Shown piece by piece: positions 45,453 through 58,065 of a stretch of DNA of 64,000 nucleotides. The notes beneath the pieces are model-generated. The model worked only from the letters and a program-made list of their open reading frames with translations. It did not search any database and was not told the origin of the DNA. The stretch is taken from positions 10,183,860-10,247,859 of the forward strand of contig OZ024806.1 of assembly GCA_964017045.1 (NCBI GenBank). The letters are read 5' to 3'. The DNA comes from Omphiscola glabra. Lineage: Eukaryota > Mollusca > Gastropoda > Lymnaeidae. The translations under genes were made by a program, and so were the position numbers. Position 1 is the first letter of the stretch, and every line of letters begins with the position of its first letter.

Positions 45453-45959
45453 TAAATTTTTTAAGTAGTTAAAAATAAATGTGTTAAAAGGAACTGTGGC
45501 CAGGAATTTGTTACATTTTTATACTTTAAAATTATTTTTTTGATGACAGACTTTTTTTCATTATGTAAAAAAAAATAAAAAAAAAATTAAAATTAACTTA
45601 TGCCTTGTAGACATCCAGTGACATATGAGCTGTGACTACGTGTCAAATGATCAGCGACAACGATGTCACATGACATTTGACATAGTTAATTTTAAGGGAT
45701 GTTAAATAGTGTACGGACAAAAAAAATATACCACCATCTTGACATTATTTCTCCTAAGAGCAAATTAAGCGCTGCTTACATTGTGGTGAGGAATAACTCA
45801 CCGATAACACTGTTACCTACCGTGGTTTGCTAGTGAAAAGTCAGTGATTTTTAAACACACTTTAATAATTTGAATTTGATAACCTTAGTTATTTTTACAA
45901 ATTCCTGCAGAAGGGTGATGTAAATGCCCAGCTATGTGGACATAAAAGGATACGCAAGC

Positions 45960-46312
45960 CAAACAGAAACAGAACTATGCGTAAGCTAAACAGAAACAGA
46001 ACTATGCGTAAGCTAAACAGAAGTAGAACTATACGTAAGCTAAACAGAAAAAGAACTATACGTTAGCTAAACAGAAGTAGAACTATACGTTAGCTAAACA
46101 GAAGTAGAACTATGCGTAAGCTAAACAGAAGTAGAACTATGCGTAAGCTAAACAGAAGTAGAACTATGCGTAAGCTAAACAGAAGTAGAACTATGCGTAA
46201 GCTAAACAGAAGTAGAACTATGCGTAAGCTAAACAGAAGTAGAACTATGCGTAAGCCAAACATAAACAGAACTATGCGTTATCGAAACAGAAGTAGAACT
46301 ATGCGTTAGTGT
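45960..46312. repeat. 27-bp minisatellite
   Basis: About 13 units of 'aactatgcgtaagctaaaca' plus GAAGTAG. The period is divisible by 3, so the plus strand is open (46112-46309, RKLNRSRTM units); this is repeat translation. Confidence 0.9.
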
Positions 46313-48012
46313 AAAAAATCTACTCCTTATTGCGTAATAGAAAATAGCTGACTTCCTTCTCTGCTGAAACAATTTTAATTTCGTCAACTTCGGTCCAATT
46401 CACCATTTTAAAGCTGCTAGACATCTAATGCAGGAAGTATAATAACTTCCATAAATAAGTTTGTGGGATAAACAAATATGACGTACGATGTTTTTACAAA
46501 TGCTAAGTTATGCTTTTGAATACGGTAGTGATATCTTTTTTTCGCGTCAATTTTTATAGTATTTTTCAAAAAAAAATATTTAAAGGGACTATTTTTCAGT
46601 ATAGCCCGAAATCGCTACTCTTTTTAAAAAAAAGATCAGAGTGCTTACTCCAAAAAATGATAATTAGATACAATTGTTATGAATTTTGACGAGTTAATCA
46701 ATAACAAACAAATACTAATTTTAAAAAATCTAATCTAAATGCTTGGTAACACGTTACTAAGTAAACGCATGATTAAATTACAGAAATATGTTGGCTTTCG
46801 AATGGCGATGAGAATTTCAGTTAATCAAATGCGCCTATGGGGTCAAGGCTACCCTCTAACTCTACGCCCTGTGTAGTTTCACAGAGAGATGAAGATGACA
46901 TTTCCGCTTTGGCACTTAACATAAAACACTTGTGACTTTAAAAAAAAACAAAGAATGGCGCGACAAGTTGCACATGACGACACATGACAGCACATGACAA
47001 CGTATGACAACACATGCAGACCTGCCCACCGAGTCATATTGTTATTAGTATGTCGAAACCTTAATTTTAAGTAACAAAAAAAAAATTAACTTTAGTTTTC
47101 ATTATCCTTTCTTAAAACTTTCGACGAAACTGTAAGAGAAAGTGAGAACAAATAATAATGACTTACATACAAGAGAAAGTGAGAACAAATAATAATGCCT
47201 TACATGTCGGCTGCAGTCGTCATAAACTTAAGTCGAGCTTGAAAGGATTTGTATGGGAAATATCTTTTGCTAGTGTCACGTCCATGTGGGGGATGATGTG
47301 TGCGCGCGCGCGTGTGTGTGTGTGTGTGGGGTCCATTATACAGATGCTATTAACTTAATTCGGGGCTCATATCTTTTTCAATGACTTTGTTTGCAGCAAC
47401 CGCACCGTCTCTCAACTTCAAAACAATTATTTCTCGCACAACTTAAATTTAAAATATGACAACACACATTCAAACAAATTGATCAGATGTCTTTGGTCTT
47501 CTCGCGCCCCTGACACCGCCCACCACCTCCCTGGAACTCCCTGAGAATGTGCCCCCCCCCAATTAAGAGGGTCTGAATACAAATCAAATAATTGCATCGA
47601 AATTATCGATTGTTTCAACATTTCATTTAACCTTTGTTGTCAAATCTCAAATTCGTTTCATCACTGCCCACCCCCTCCCTGGAGCTCCTGGGAGTGTGGC
47701 GCTCCCCCCCCCCGCCCCCTGCCCTGATTAAGAGGGTCTGAATACCATCAAATAATTGCGTCGATATGATCGATAGTTTCATCATCTAAACTTTATTTTT
47801 CATACTTGATTTCATTTCGTTGTATCACTTTTCGTTAAGAACAAGGTGTACGTTCTCTAAATGAAACCATGCCAGTTTAAATTAGGCAAAATATAAGAGA
47901 GCTTACAACGAAAGTAGGTCATGTCGGCCTGGGTTTAAATGAAGCTTAAAGCAGCGTATTCGTCATCTTTGACCTGCTTGTCTTCATCGTCATCGATGTT
48001 TCGCTGGGTTCC
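46313..48012. other. Intergenic, no gene seen
   Basis: It holds a (GC)n(GT)n run at 47298-47327 and an imperfect ~150-bp-spaced duplication (47512-47620 against 47660-47790, both with 'ccctggagctcc', 'aagagggtctgaata' and 'aaataattgc'). No coding signal was seen. Confidence 0.4.
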
Positions 48013-48014
48013 TC

Positions 48015-48288
48015 TCTTTGTGTTATCATTTCCCTCTCTTCGTGTTATCATTTCCTCTCTTCGTGTTATCATTTCCTCTCTTCGTGTTATCATTTCCTCT
48101 CTTCGTGTTATCATTTCCTCTCTTCGTGTTATCATTTCCTCTCTTTGTGTTATCATTTCCTCTCTATGTGTTATCATTTCCTCTCTTCGTGTTATCATTT
48201 CCTCTCTTCGTGTTATCATTTCCTCTCGTTGTGTTATCATTTCCTCTCTTTGTGTTATCATTTCCTCTCTTTGTGTCATCATCACATA
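48015..48288. repeat. 21-bp minisatellite
   Basis: Thirteen units of CGTGTTATCATTTCCTCTCTT type. It is open in several frames on both strands because 21 is divisible by 3; the frames (REEMITR or VLSFPLF units) are not genes. Confidence 0.93.
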
Positions 48289-48519
48289 TTTACGTCGACC
48301 TCTGATTAGTTAGAGCCAATCAGAGAGAACAGCACAGAAGGTAAAAACTGAGGGACACAATAAGAAAGTCAGCAAACATTCTCTCTCTTAAAACAGAAGA
48401 AGCGATTATTTTAATTTCTTTTACCGTTAAAGAAATAAATAAATTATATTTTCGTCTTGAGGCTGCAAAATGGGTAAGGACGAGATACATTGTTATTGGT
48501 AGAAAAGTCAGACTGTTTG

Positions 48520-48730
48520 CAGTGGCGTAGCGAACTTAACTCGCGCCCGGGGCACAATACCTTTTTAGCGCCCCTCAATACCTTTTTAGCGCCCCCAATA
48601 ACTTTTTAGCGCCCCCCCCCCTATTCGAAAACCATACAATATTATAGTAAAATATACCATTTGGCGCCCCTTTGTGAGTAGCGCCCGGGGCATGATGCCC
48701 CCCTTGGCCCCCACCCTCACTACGCCACTG
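48520..48730. mobile_element. MITE with GGCGTAGCG-type ends, copy 3
   Basis: Termini CAGTGGCGTAGCGAAC and CTCACTACGCCACTG are inverted, flanked by ACTGTTTG and ACTATTTG (7 of 8). The interior has four 'tttttagcgccccc' units and 'gcgcccggggca' blocks. The ends match copy 1, but the interior is different, so it is a related subfamily. Confidence 0.8.
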
Positions 48731-48738
48731 ACTATTTG

Positions 48739-50080
48739 TGTAACCAACAAAGCACCCAGCATTCGCTTATTATCACCAGAATACTGAGCATAGGTGTGCC
48801 TTAAACCATCGCACAGCTGTAAATATGTGTGTGAACCAGACCACTGAACATGCATTTATTACCACCAGAAAGCTGAACATATTTGCATGTTACTACTAGA
48901 CCGCTGATAATATGTGTGTATTATCAATACCCCCAGCCCCCCCGCCCTTTCACCCCCCCACCCGGCCACAAAATCATTAAAAACATATGTAAAATTGGTC
49001 ACATAAAAATAGGAAGATATTTTTGAAGAGAAAATAGCTACAACAAAGACAAAGTCCAATGTCGCACGTGACAATGCCAACGCGACTTAACTTTGGAAAA
49101 CTTGAGTTGAATTTTACTTCCTGAATAAAGTTAGGTTTAGTTCTACAGCAGAGATTTTTGAGTTAAACCACGGCTGTGCACTTGAACAACGAAAACAACA
49201 ATATACATATATATAATGATATACGAGAAAGATACATAGAAGAAAATTTGAAATCTTATTCAGAAATTAAAACAAAAATTTATAAATTTGTATTTACGAC
49301 ATACAACATATACAAATCATCATTTACATATTGATGAGCACCGTTATGGTGAGTGCCGTTAGGATGAGTGCCGTTATAATGAGTGTCGATGTGATGAGTG
49401 CCTTTATGATGGGTACAGTAATAATGTTCCATGGGTTTTCATAATTCTTTGTCTTGTCCCATTTTCAACTGCAACATTACCATGCCACCAGCTGATGCCA
49501 TTTAAAAAAATCTAGACGGAAACTAAATGCGTGGCTTTTAAAACGCCATCAATGATACAATATGTACACGGTTGTATACAAAGAAGGTAAATATGGAATG
49601 AAAATTTTCTGTATTTAACAAATTGCACCCCTGTGACATCGCTATGCGCATACAATTCATCCGAAAAAATTATTGACCTAGTTTTACTCATTCTAGTTTG
49701 AGGCTAAATGATAAACCAACGATTTCCCCCCTTATCAACACACATCTGCTCAATAAAGTTGGGAATAGAAAGAAATAGAAGAACCCCCAGTACGGTAAAT
49801 CTCAAGGTACGCCATAGCGTTCTTTGTGCACGCCTCTGGACTGTGAGATACCTTTCTAATCTAATACCTTTCTAATCTAATGTTCAGCGCCCCCCTTTTA
49901 TACCACGCTGTGTACTGTAGCTCATTGAAATGGTACAACCCATGTCGAATTTTGTTGCGACCTATTGTTGGGGTTTTCTTGTAGCTGATCGACCCACTTA
50001 CAAACAAATAGCAAGCAAACAAACAAATAACAAACATAGTGACATTGAGCCTTTATAAGGTAGATAATAGAGAGCAGTGT
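48739..50080. other. Intergenic, no gene seen
   Basis: It includes an 18-bp 'gatgagtgccgttatgg' repeat at 49333-49420 (about five units) and a C run near 48940. No domain was found in the short frames. Confidence 0.35.
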
Positions 50081-50089
50081 CGAGGGTAT

Positions 50090-50524
50090 GAGATCACTGT
50101 TGTTATGTGTCGATCACTGTTGTTATGTTTGGTGTGTAAAAGATGTTAGTTAGAGAGTATATGTGTAGCTGTATCTGTTTTACGAGATTCTTGTGACGTA
50201 TTTGGGTAAGGGGAAATGACGCGTTAGTTTAGTTGCTGTTAGAGTAGACCGATGGCCGCTGTGCGTGTGGGTGCTTCTTAGTGTGTTTGGCTGGAACGAC
50301 CTCATTATTATATATATCAACGACATTTAAGTACTTGTTGTAGAATAAACATTATCGTACAACAAACCGGTTGATGTTGGTGTATCAGTATTGGTTGGCA
50401 TTGGTTACACTAACCTGTGAGATGAATTAGGAGGTATAGTCCATCAAAGTATACATCTATAGTCATCAGTTGAGTACAAATATATTAAGATTAAAAATTT
50501 CGTCTTTGGGGGCTCGTCCGGGAT
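50090..50524 (+). mobile_element. LTR retroelement remnant: LTR-like end and tRNA-Pro-type PBS
   Basis: TGGGGGCTCGTCCGGGAT at 50507-50524 is complementary to the 3' end of tRNA-Pro and equals the primer-binding site used by some retroviruses and gypsy-like elements. The ~400 bases before it have an AATAAA at 50343 and no coding, as expected of an LTR. The 5' edge of the LTR was not found and no gag or pol follows, because LINE sequence starts near 50705. Confidence 0.5.
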
Positions 50525-50704
50525 AATGTAAGGTTTCAATGTTATCTTTTTTTTATCTAACAGTTCGATTTTATGTTCTCCTATTTTTTATTTTCCTGGA
50601 TTGTCAGATATTACCTCCTGAAATTCATGCAAAGTCTTCTTTATTTATTCGATTCAGCTACGTTTATTGTTAGTACATTCAGTTCTCCTCACACCCCCCC
50701 CCCC

Positions 50705-51040
50705 TTCCCCTTAGACAACGACGAGGTCATGACAGGCAGTTCCTGGCTCACAACAGCAAGAACACAGTACAGGAACGACTCATTCCCGTCAAAGACAATC
50801 AGGGACTGCAAAAAGCTTAAGAAATGAGCAGTTGAGGCGACTGCACTTGACACAAATGCGTCTGTTGCTTCAGGCCTTCCAAACCCCAGTGCCCAATACC
50901 CTCGATGAGAAGCCCTTGCAATCAGTGAAGTATCCCTTTCAAAAACCATGCACAGTAACACCGCGAACCCCTCTGAAACACAGGAGTCAGAATGATCAAT
51001 CCATTGATCGTGGGCCCTCAAAATATAACAGAAGAAGAAA
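50705..51040 (+). mobile_element. LINE 3' end, SINE-partner family, copy 2
   Basis: It aligns with 31105-31458: DNDEVMTGSS, then TQYRNDSFPSKTIRDC, then EATALDTNASVASGLPNPS after a stop. The 3' UTR ends ATTGATCGTGGGCCCTCAAA and AGAAGAAGAAAT, even closer to the SINE tail at 20081-20286. It is inactive. Confidence 0.8.
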
Positions 51041-51530
51041 TAATGAATTTGAGATCCAGTGCGACTCGCGCTGAAAAAAAAGCCTTCTGGTTATACAATA
51101 GTGCTCCACATTAAATATCTGTATTGGGTTTATCGTTTCCAGGACCGGAACCGTCACATCGCTTTACGTTATGTTACTATTTTTAGACACGTTTTTTTTT
51201 CGTTACAACATGGTTGTTAACAATGTATTTCATCACGTACTGCCATAAAACTATTTGTTTGTGAAATCTTTCGTAATAAAAAAGCCTTTCAATGAGCTTT
51301 CGTCTTAGTTACCACCCCCCTACGCTGACTCAAAAATTGCCGTAGAAGTGCCGAGCAGCTGTTGAGAGTTTGGCCAAACGGAATACCCGGATGTTCTACT
51401 AATAGATTTCCGCCACTTAACGACAAACCCGAGCGGAAAACATTTGTTCGAGCGACTTCCAATACGATCAAGTTGTATCTTGATAAATTCAAGTTAGTTC
51501 TTTGGATAGTTTCTTATGATCATTAAGTCT
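51041..51530. other. Intergenic, no gene seen
   Basis: No domain or repeat was recognised. The minus-strand frame at 51289-51492 has no family match that I know. Confidence 0.35.
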
Positions 51531-51534
51531 TGAA

Positions 51535-52098
51535 AGATGTTTCTGATGTTTCTGATGTGTCTGATGTTTCTGATGTGTCTGATGTTTCTGATGTGTCTGA
51601 TGTTTCTGATGTGTCTGATGTGTCTGATGTGTCTGATGTTTCTGATGTGTCTGATGTTTCTGATGTGTCTGATGTTTCTGATGTGTCTGATGTTTCTGAT
51701 GTTTCTGATGTGTCTGATGTTTCTGATGTGTCTGATGTTTCTGATGTGTCTGATGTTTCTGATGTGTCTGATGTTTCTGATGTGTCTGATGTTTCTGATG
51801 TGTCTGATGTTTCTGATGTGTCTGATGTTTCTGATGTGTCTGATGTTTCTGATGTGTCTGATGTTTCTGATGTGTCTGATGTTTCTGATGTTTCTGATGT
51901 TTCTGATGTTTCTGATGTTTCTGATGTTTCTGATGTGTCTGATGTTTCTGATGTGTCTGATGTTTCTGATGTGTCTGATGTTTCTGATGTGTCTGATGTT
52001 TCTGATGTGTCTGATGTTTCTGATGTGTCTGATGTTTCTGATGTGTCTGATGTTTCTGATGTTTCTGATGTGTCTGATGTTTCTGATGTTTCCGATTT
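51535..52098. repeat. 9-bp array (TCTGATGTT/TCTGATGTG)
   Basis: About 62 units of nine bases, mostly alternating T and G at the last varying position, which makes an 18-bp higher-order unit. It is open in five of six frames, including (DVS)n on the plus strand and (SET/SDT)n on the minus strand. No start context, domain or flanking exon supports any of them. Confidence 0.95.
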
Positions 52099-52139
52099 TC
52101 CTGATGCCCCTGACGTTGGCACACACGTTGTTCTTTCGC

Positions 52140-52330
52140 AATCGCCCATCGGGAATGTTAACCTGCTTGCCATAGGGCTGTGCCCGGGTACACATTGAAA
52201 GGTTCAATATAAAAATGTGAACCTGCTTGCCATAGGGCTGTGCCCGGGTACACATTGAAACGTTCAATATAAAAATGTGAACCTGCTTGTTATAGGGCTG
52301 TGCTCGGGGACTCATTGAAACGTTCATTAC
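52140..52330. repeat. 60-bp tandem repeat
   Basis: Three units with AACCTGCTTGCCATAGGGCT, GTGCCCGGGTACACATTGAA and ACGTTCAATATAAAAATGTG. The third is more diverged. Confidence 0.9.
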
Positions 52331-52944
52331 GATTTTTTTTTGGAAAAAAAAAGAAAGAAAAGGACATCTTAGAATATTTATCGTGTGTATCAACACGTTT
52401 TTTAAAATCATATTTTACCTACCAACATCAACTCAGACCTCATCCTACTCTCAGGAGGGTTTTTGCGCGTCCTCCACCTGACATAATCTCTCGGGCACAC
52501 GCCAGGTTGGGGGGAGCGTGGGGCTAGAGAAAGAATACCTACTGCATTTTTTACCGGCGCTTCCAATGAGCTGCTGCAGGCTGTGGGGAAGTTTTTTTGT
52601 GTGTTTTTGTTTTCTTTGAAAGAAGAAATTTCACGTGAGTGGGGGAAGACCAGAGCTGCTGCTCAGACCATCGTTCGTGCTTTGTTGTGAGGAGGCGCTC
52701 TGGAATTAAACAATTTGACTCATTTCGTCCCTTTTGAGTGTAGGATTATCTCGTAAGTATCCACAATTATATGTATCAATAAATTTATACCAACCTTATA
52801 AATTTCTTTAGACAAATGCATTTTTAAAAAAAAAATATTCTAAAAAATGTTTTAAAAACTAGTTCCTAACATTTATTTGCTGCAGAAATTAACTCTGTGT
52901 GAGCTGCTAAAAAAAATAAATGGATAATTGTTTTTGCATTGCGT
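52331..52944. other. Intergenic, no gene seen
   Basis: A mixed stretch between two arrays without a recognisable feature. Confidence 0.35.
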
Positions 52945-55895
52945 GTTAGAGAGAGGAAGAACGAAAGAAAGAAAGAGAGAGAAAAAAGAAAGAGAAAGAT
53001 ATATATAGAGAGAGATATAGAAATTCGGAGAGTGAAAGAGAAAAACAGACAAAGAGAGAGAAAGTGAGAGTGAGTCGGAGTGAGAGAAAGATAGCTAGAC
53101 AGAGAGTGACATAAGAAGAAAGTAGGAGAAAGAAAGAGAAAGAGAGATAAAGAGAGAGAGAGATAAAGAGAGAGAGAAATAGTGAGAGCAAGTGGGAGAG
53201 AGAGAGAAAAAAAGAAAGAGAGAGAGAGAGAAAGAAAGAGAGAGAGAGAGAAAAAGAAAGAGAGAGAGAGAGAAAAAGAAAGAGAGACAGAGAGAGAAAA
53301 AGAAATAGAGAGAGAGAAAAAAAGAAAGAGAGAGAGAGAAAAAGAAAGAGAGAGAGAGAAAAAGAAAGAGAGAGAGAGAAAAAGAAAGAGAGAGAGAGAA
53401 AAAGAAAGAGAGAGAGAGAAAAAGAAAGAGAGAGAGAGAAAAAAAAGAGAGAGAGAGAGAAAAAGAAAGAGAGAGAGAGAAAAAGAAAGAGAGAGAGAAA
53501 AAGAAAAAGAGAGAGAGAAAAAGAAAGAGAGAGAGAGAAAAAGAGAGAGAGAGAAAAAGAAAGAGAGAGAGAGAAAAAGAAAGAGAGAGAGAGAAAAAGA
53601 AAGAGAGAGAGAGAAAAAGAAAGAGAGAGAGAGAAAAAGAAAGAGAGAAAGAGAAAAAGAAAGAGAGAGAAAGAAAAAGAAAGAGAGAGAGAGAAAAAGA
53701 AAGAGAGAGAGAGAAAAAGAAAGAGAGAGAGAGAAAAAGAAAGAGAGAGAGAGAAAAAGAAAGAGAGAGAGAGAAAAAGAAAGAGAAAGAGAGAGAAAAA
53801 GAAAGAGAGAGAGAGAGAGAAAAAGAAAGAGAGAGAGAAAAAGAAAGAGAGAGAGAGAGAGAAAAAGAAAGAGAGAGAGAAAAAGAAAGAGTGAGAGATA
53901 GAAAAAGAAAGAGAGAGAGAGGGAGAAAAAGAAAGAAAGAGAGAGAGAAAAAAAGAAAGAGAGAGAGAGAAAGAAAAAGAAAGAGAGAGAGAAAGAGAGA
54001 AAAAGAAAGAGAGAGAGAAAGAAAAAAAAGAGAGAGAGAGAGAGAGAGAAAAAGAAAGAGAAAGAGAGAGAAAAAGAAAGAGAGAGAGAGAGAGAAAAAG
54101 AAAGAGAGAGAGAAAAAGAAAGAGAGAGAGAGAGAGAAAAAGAAAGAGAGAGAGAAAAAGAAAGAGTGAGAGAGAGAAAAAGAAAGAGAGAGAGAGGGAG
54201 AAAAAGAAAGAAAGAGAGAGAGAAAAAAAGAAAGAGAGAGAGAGAAAGAAAAAGAAAGAGAGAGAGAAAGATAAAAAAGAGAGAGAGAGAAAGAAAAAGA
54301 AAGAGAGAGAGAGAGAAAAAGAGAGAGAGAGAGAGAAAAAGAAAGAGAGAGAGAGAAAAAGAAAGAGAGAGAGAGAGAAAAAGAAAGAGAGAGAGAGAGA
54401 GAGAAAAAGAAAGAGAGAGAGAGAGAAAAAGAAAGAGAGACAGAGAGAGAAAAAGAAATAGAGAGAGAGAAAAAAAGAAAGAGAGAGAGAGAAAAAGAAA
54501 GAGAGAGAGAAAAAGAAAGAGAGAGAGAGAAAAAGAAAGAGAGAGAGAGAAAAAGAAAGAGAGAGAGAGAAAAAGAAAGAGAGAGAGAGAAAAAGAAAGA
54601 GAGAGAGAGAGAAAAAGAAAGAGAGAGAGAGAAAAAGAAAGATATAGAGAAAAAGAAAGAGAGAGAGAGAAAAAGAAAGAGAGAGAGAGAAAAAGAGAGA
54701 GAGAGAAAAAGAAAGAGAGAGAGAGAAAAAGAAAGAGAGAGAGAGAAAAAGAAAGAGAGAGATAGAAAAAGAAAGAGAGAGAGAGAGAGAGAAAAGAGAG
54801 AGAGAGAGAGAGAGAAAAAGAAAGAGAGAGAGAGAAAAAGAAAGAGAGAGAGAAAAAAGAAAAAGAGAGAAAGAGAGAAAAAGAGAGAGAGAGAGAAAAA
54901 GAAAGAGATAGAGAAAAGGAAAGAAAGAGAGAGAGAGAGAGAGAAAAAGAAAGAGAGAGAGAGAGATAGAAAAAGAAAGAAAGACAGAGAGAGAGAAAAA
55001 GAAATAGAGACAGAGAGAGAAAAAGAAAGAGAGACAGAGAGAGAGAAAGAAAGAGAGAGATAAAGATAGAGAGAAATAGTGAGAGCAAGTGGAAGAGAGA
55101 GAGAGAGAAAAAGAAAGAGAGAGAGAGAGAAAAAAAGAAAGAGAGAGAGAGAGAAAAAGAAAGAGAGAGAGAGAGAGAGAAAAAGAAAGAGAGAGAGAGA
55201 AAAAGAAAGAGAGAGAGAAAAAGGAAGAGAGAGAGAGAGAGAAAAAGAAAGAGAGAAAGAGATAGAAAAAGAAAAAGAGAGAGAGAAAAAAAGGAAAGAG
55301 AGAGAGAGAGAGAAAAAGAAAGAGAGAGAGAAAAAGAAAGAGAGAAAGAGAGAGAAAAAGAAAGAGAGAGAGAAAAAGAAAGAGAGAGAGAGAGAGAGAG
55401 AAAAAGAAAGAGAGAAAGAGAGAGAAAAAGAAAGAGAGAGAAAAAAAAAAGGAAAGTGAGAGAGAGAGAGAAAAAGAAAGAGAGAGAGAGTGAAAAAGAA
55501 AGAGAGAGAGAGAGAGAGAGAAAAAAAGGAAAGAGAGAGAGAGAGAGAGAAAAAATGGAAAGCGACAGAAAAAGCAGAAATATTAAGACTGAGACAGAAA
55601 GAGAAAGTGGGAGACTGAGAGAGATAGTGGAGAGTTAAATAAAGAGAAAGAGAGAGACAGAGAACAAGAAAGAGAGAAAGAGTGATACAGATAGAGATAA
55701 AGAGAAATGCAGACATATAAAGGGAGAGAGAAAGATAGAAAAAGAGAGACAGAGGGAAAGAGACAGAGAGAGAAAAGGAGGGATAGAGAAAAAGAGAGAG
55801 AGAGAGAGAGAGAGGTAAAGAGAGATATAGAAGGAAATAGACATACAGAATCAGATAGAGAGAAAGGGAGACAGAAAGAGAGACAAAGAGTATTG
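52945..55895. repeat. 2.9-kb polypurine (GA-rich) satellite block
   Basis: The plus strand is almost entirely A and G, built from units of type AAAAAGAAAGAGAGAGAGAG (about 20 bp). Longer blocks recur: 'gagagaaatagtgagagcaa' at 53173 and 55070, and 'aaagagtgagagatagaaaa'-like stretches near 53886 and 54162, so segments of hundreds of bases were duplicated. The edges (52945-53170 and 55560-55895) are more diverged. Long frames on both strands (KERE-rich, or Ser/Leu/Phe-rich up to 873 codons) follow from composition and are not genes. Confidence 0.95.
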
Positions 55896-56004
55896 CATTG
55901 AATTATGCTATTGCCTACGATGATTGCTGGTACTAAAAGAAAAGCATCGTAAAGTTAGACTTTTTTAAACTCCTCTGAAGTTAGGCAACAATAAAAAAGC
56001 TTGC

Positions 56005-58065
56005 TATTTCTCAAAGTCTCACACAAGCTAAAATATTTACATAGAAGGCGCACTAGTCTGACCCATGCTAAGATATTTACATAGAGGGCAATAGTCTGAC
56101 ACAAGCTAAGATATTTACATAGAAGGCAATAGTCTGACACAAGCAAGCTAAGATATTTATATAGAAGGCAATAGTCTGACCCATGCTAAGATATTTACAT
56201 AGAGGGCAATAGTCTGACACAAGCTAATATATTTACATAGAGGGCAATAGTCTGACACAAGCTAAGATATTTACATAGAGGGCAATAGTCTGACACAAGC
56301 ACGCTAAGATATTTACATAGAGGGCAATAGTCTGACACAAGCTAAGATATTTACATAGAGGGCAATAGTCTGACACAAGCAAGCTAAGATATTTACATAG
56401 ATGGCGATAGTCTGACACAAGCTAATATATTTACATAGAGGGCAATAGTCTGACACAAGCTAAGATATTTACATAGAGGGCAATAGTCTGACACAAGCTA
56501 AGATATTTACATAGAGGGCAATAGTCTGACACAAGCAAGCTAAGATATTTACATAGAAGGCAATAGTCTGACACAAGCTAATATATTTACATAGAGGGCA
56601 ATAGTCTGACACAAGCTAAGATATTTACATAGAAGGCAATAGTCTGACACAAGCTAAGATATTTACATAGAGGGCAATAGTCTGACACAAGCTAATATAT
56701 TTACATAGAGGGCAATAGTCTGACACAAGCTAAGATATTTACATAGAAGGCAATAGTCTGACACAAGCAAGCTAAGATATTTACATAGAAGGCAATAGTC
56801 TGACACAAGCTAAGATATTTACATAGAGGGCGATAGTCTGACACAAGCTAAGATATTTACATAGAGGGCAATAGTCTGACACAAGCTAATATATTTACAT
56901 AGAGGGCAATAGTCTGACACAAGCTAAGATATTTACATAGAGGGCAAGAGTCTGACACAAGCTAAGATATTTACATAGAAGGCAATAGTCTGACACAAGC
57001 AAGCTAAGATATTTACATAGAGGGCAATAGTCTGACACAAGCAAATATATTTACATAGAGGGCAATAGTCTGACACAAGCTAAGATATTTACATAGAGGG
57101 CAACAGTCTGACACAAGCTAAGATATTTACATAGAGGGCGATAGTCTGACACAAGCTAAGATATTTACATAGAGGGCAATAGTCTGACACAAGCTAAGAT
57201 ATTTACATAGAGGGCAATAGTCTGACACAAGCTAAGATATTTACATAGAGGGCAATAGTCTGACACAAGCAAGCTAAGATATTTACATAGAGGGCGATAG
57301 TCTGACACAAGCTAAGATATTTACATAGAGGGCGATAGTCTGACACAAGCTAAGATATTTACATAGAGGGCAATAGTCTGACACAAGCAAGCTAAGATAT
57401 TTACATAGAGGGCAATAGTCTGACACAAGCTAAGATATTTACATAGAGGGCAATAGTCTGACACAAGCTAAGATATTTACATAGAGGGCAATAGTCTGAC
57501 ACAAGCTAAGATATTTACATAGAGGGCAATAGTCTGACACAAGCAAGCTAAGATATTTACATAGAGGGCAATAGTCTGACACAAGCTAATATATTTACAT
57601 AGAGGGCAATAGTCTGACACAAGCTAAGATATTTACATAGAGGGCAACAGTCTGACACAAGCTAAGATATTTACATAGAGGGCAATAGTCTGACACAAGC
57701 TAAGATATTTACATAGAGGGCAATAGTCTGACACAAGCTAAGATATTTACATAGAGGGCGATAGTCTGACACAAGCTAAGATATTTACATAGAGGGCAAT
57801 AGTCTGACACAAGCTAAGATATTTACATAGAGGGCAATAGTCTGACACAAGCTAAGATATTTACATAGAGGGCGATAGTCTGACCCATGCTAAGATATTT
57901 ACATAGAGGGCGATAGTCTGACACAAGCTAAGATATTTACATAGAGGGCAATAGTCTGACACAAGCTAAGATATTTACATAGAGGGCAATAGTCTGACAC
58001 AAGCTAAGATATTTACATAGAGGTCGCACCAGTCTGACACAAGATGTGATATTTAACAATCAGGT
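56005..58065. repeat. 38-bp satellite array, ~2 kb
   Basis: About 53 units of AGCTAAGATATTTACATAGA plus GGGCAATAGTCTGACACA. A 42-bp variant with an added AGCA (agcaagctaag) recurs at intervals, and other variants (taatata, gaaggc, ggcgat) also recur in patterns. Divergence increases at the right end (58020-58095). Confidence 0.95.

Noticed and set aside
47935..48313. Frames with REEMITR and VLSFPLF repeats
   Set aside because: Translation of the 21-bp minisatellite on both strands.
51489..52411. Frames of 211-305 codons with NIRHIR, SETSDT, DVS or FLMCLM repeats
   Set aside because: All are translations of one 9-bp array; being open in five frames argues against coding.
52866..55716. Very long Ser/Leu/Phe-rich minus-strand frames (740 and 873 codons) and KERE-rich plus-strand frames
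   Set aside because: They lie wholly inside the GA-rich simple repeat, where stops are rare by composition in all frames; no domain, start context or splice structure.
56005..58065. CRISPR-like look of the 38-bp array
   Set aside because: The whole unit is conserved with no unique spacers, and the context is a eukaryotic genome; it is a satellite.
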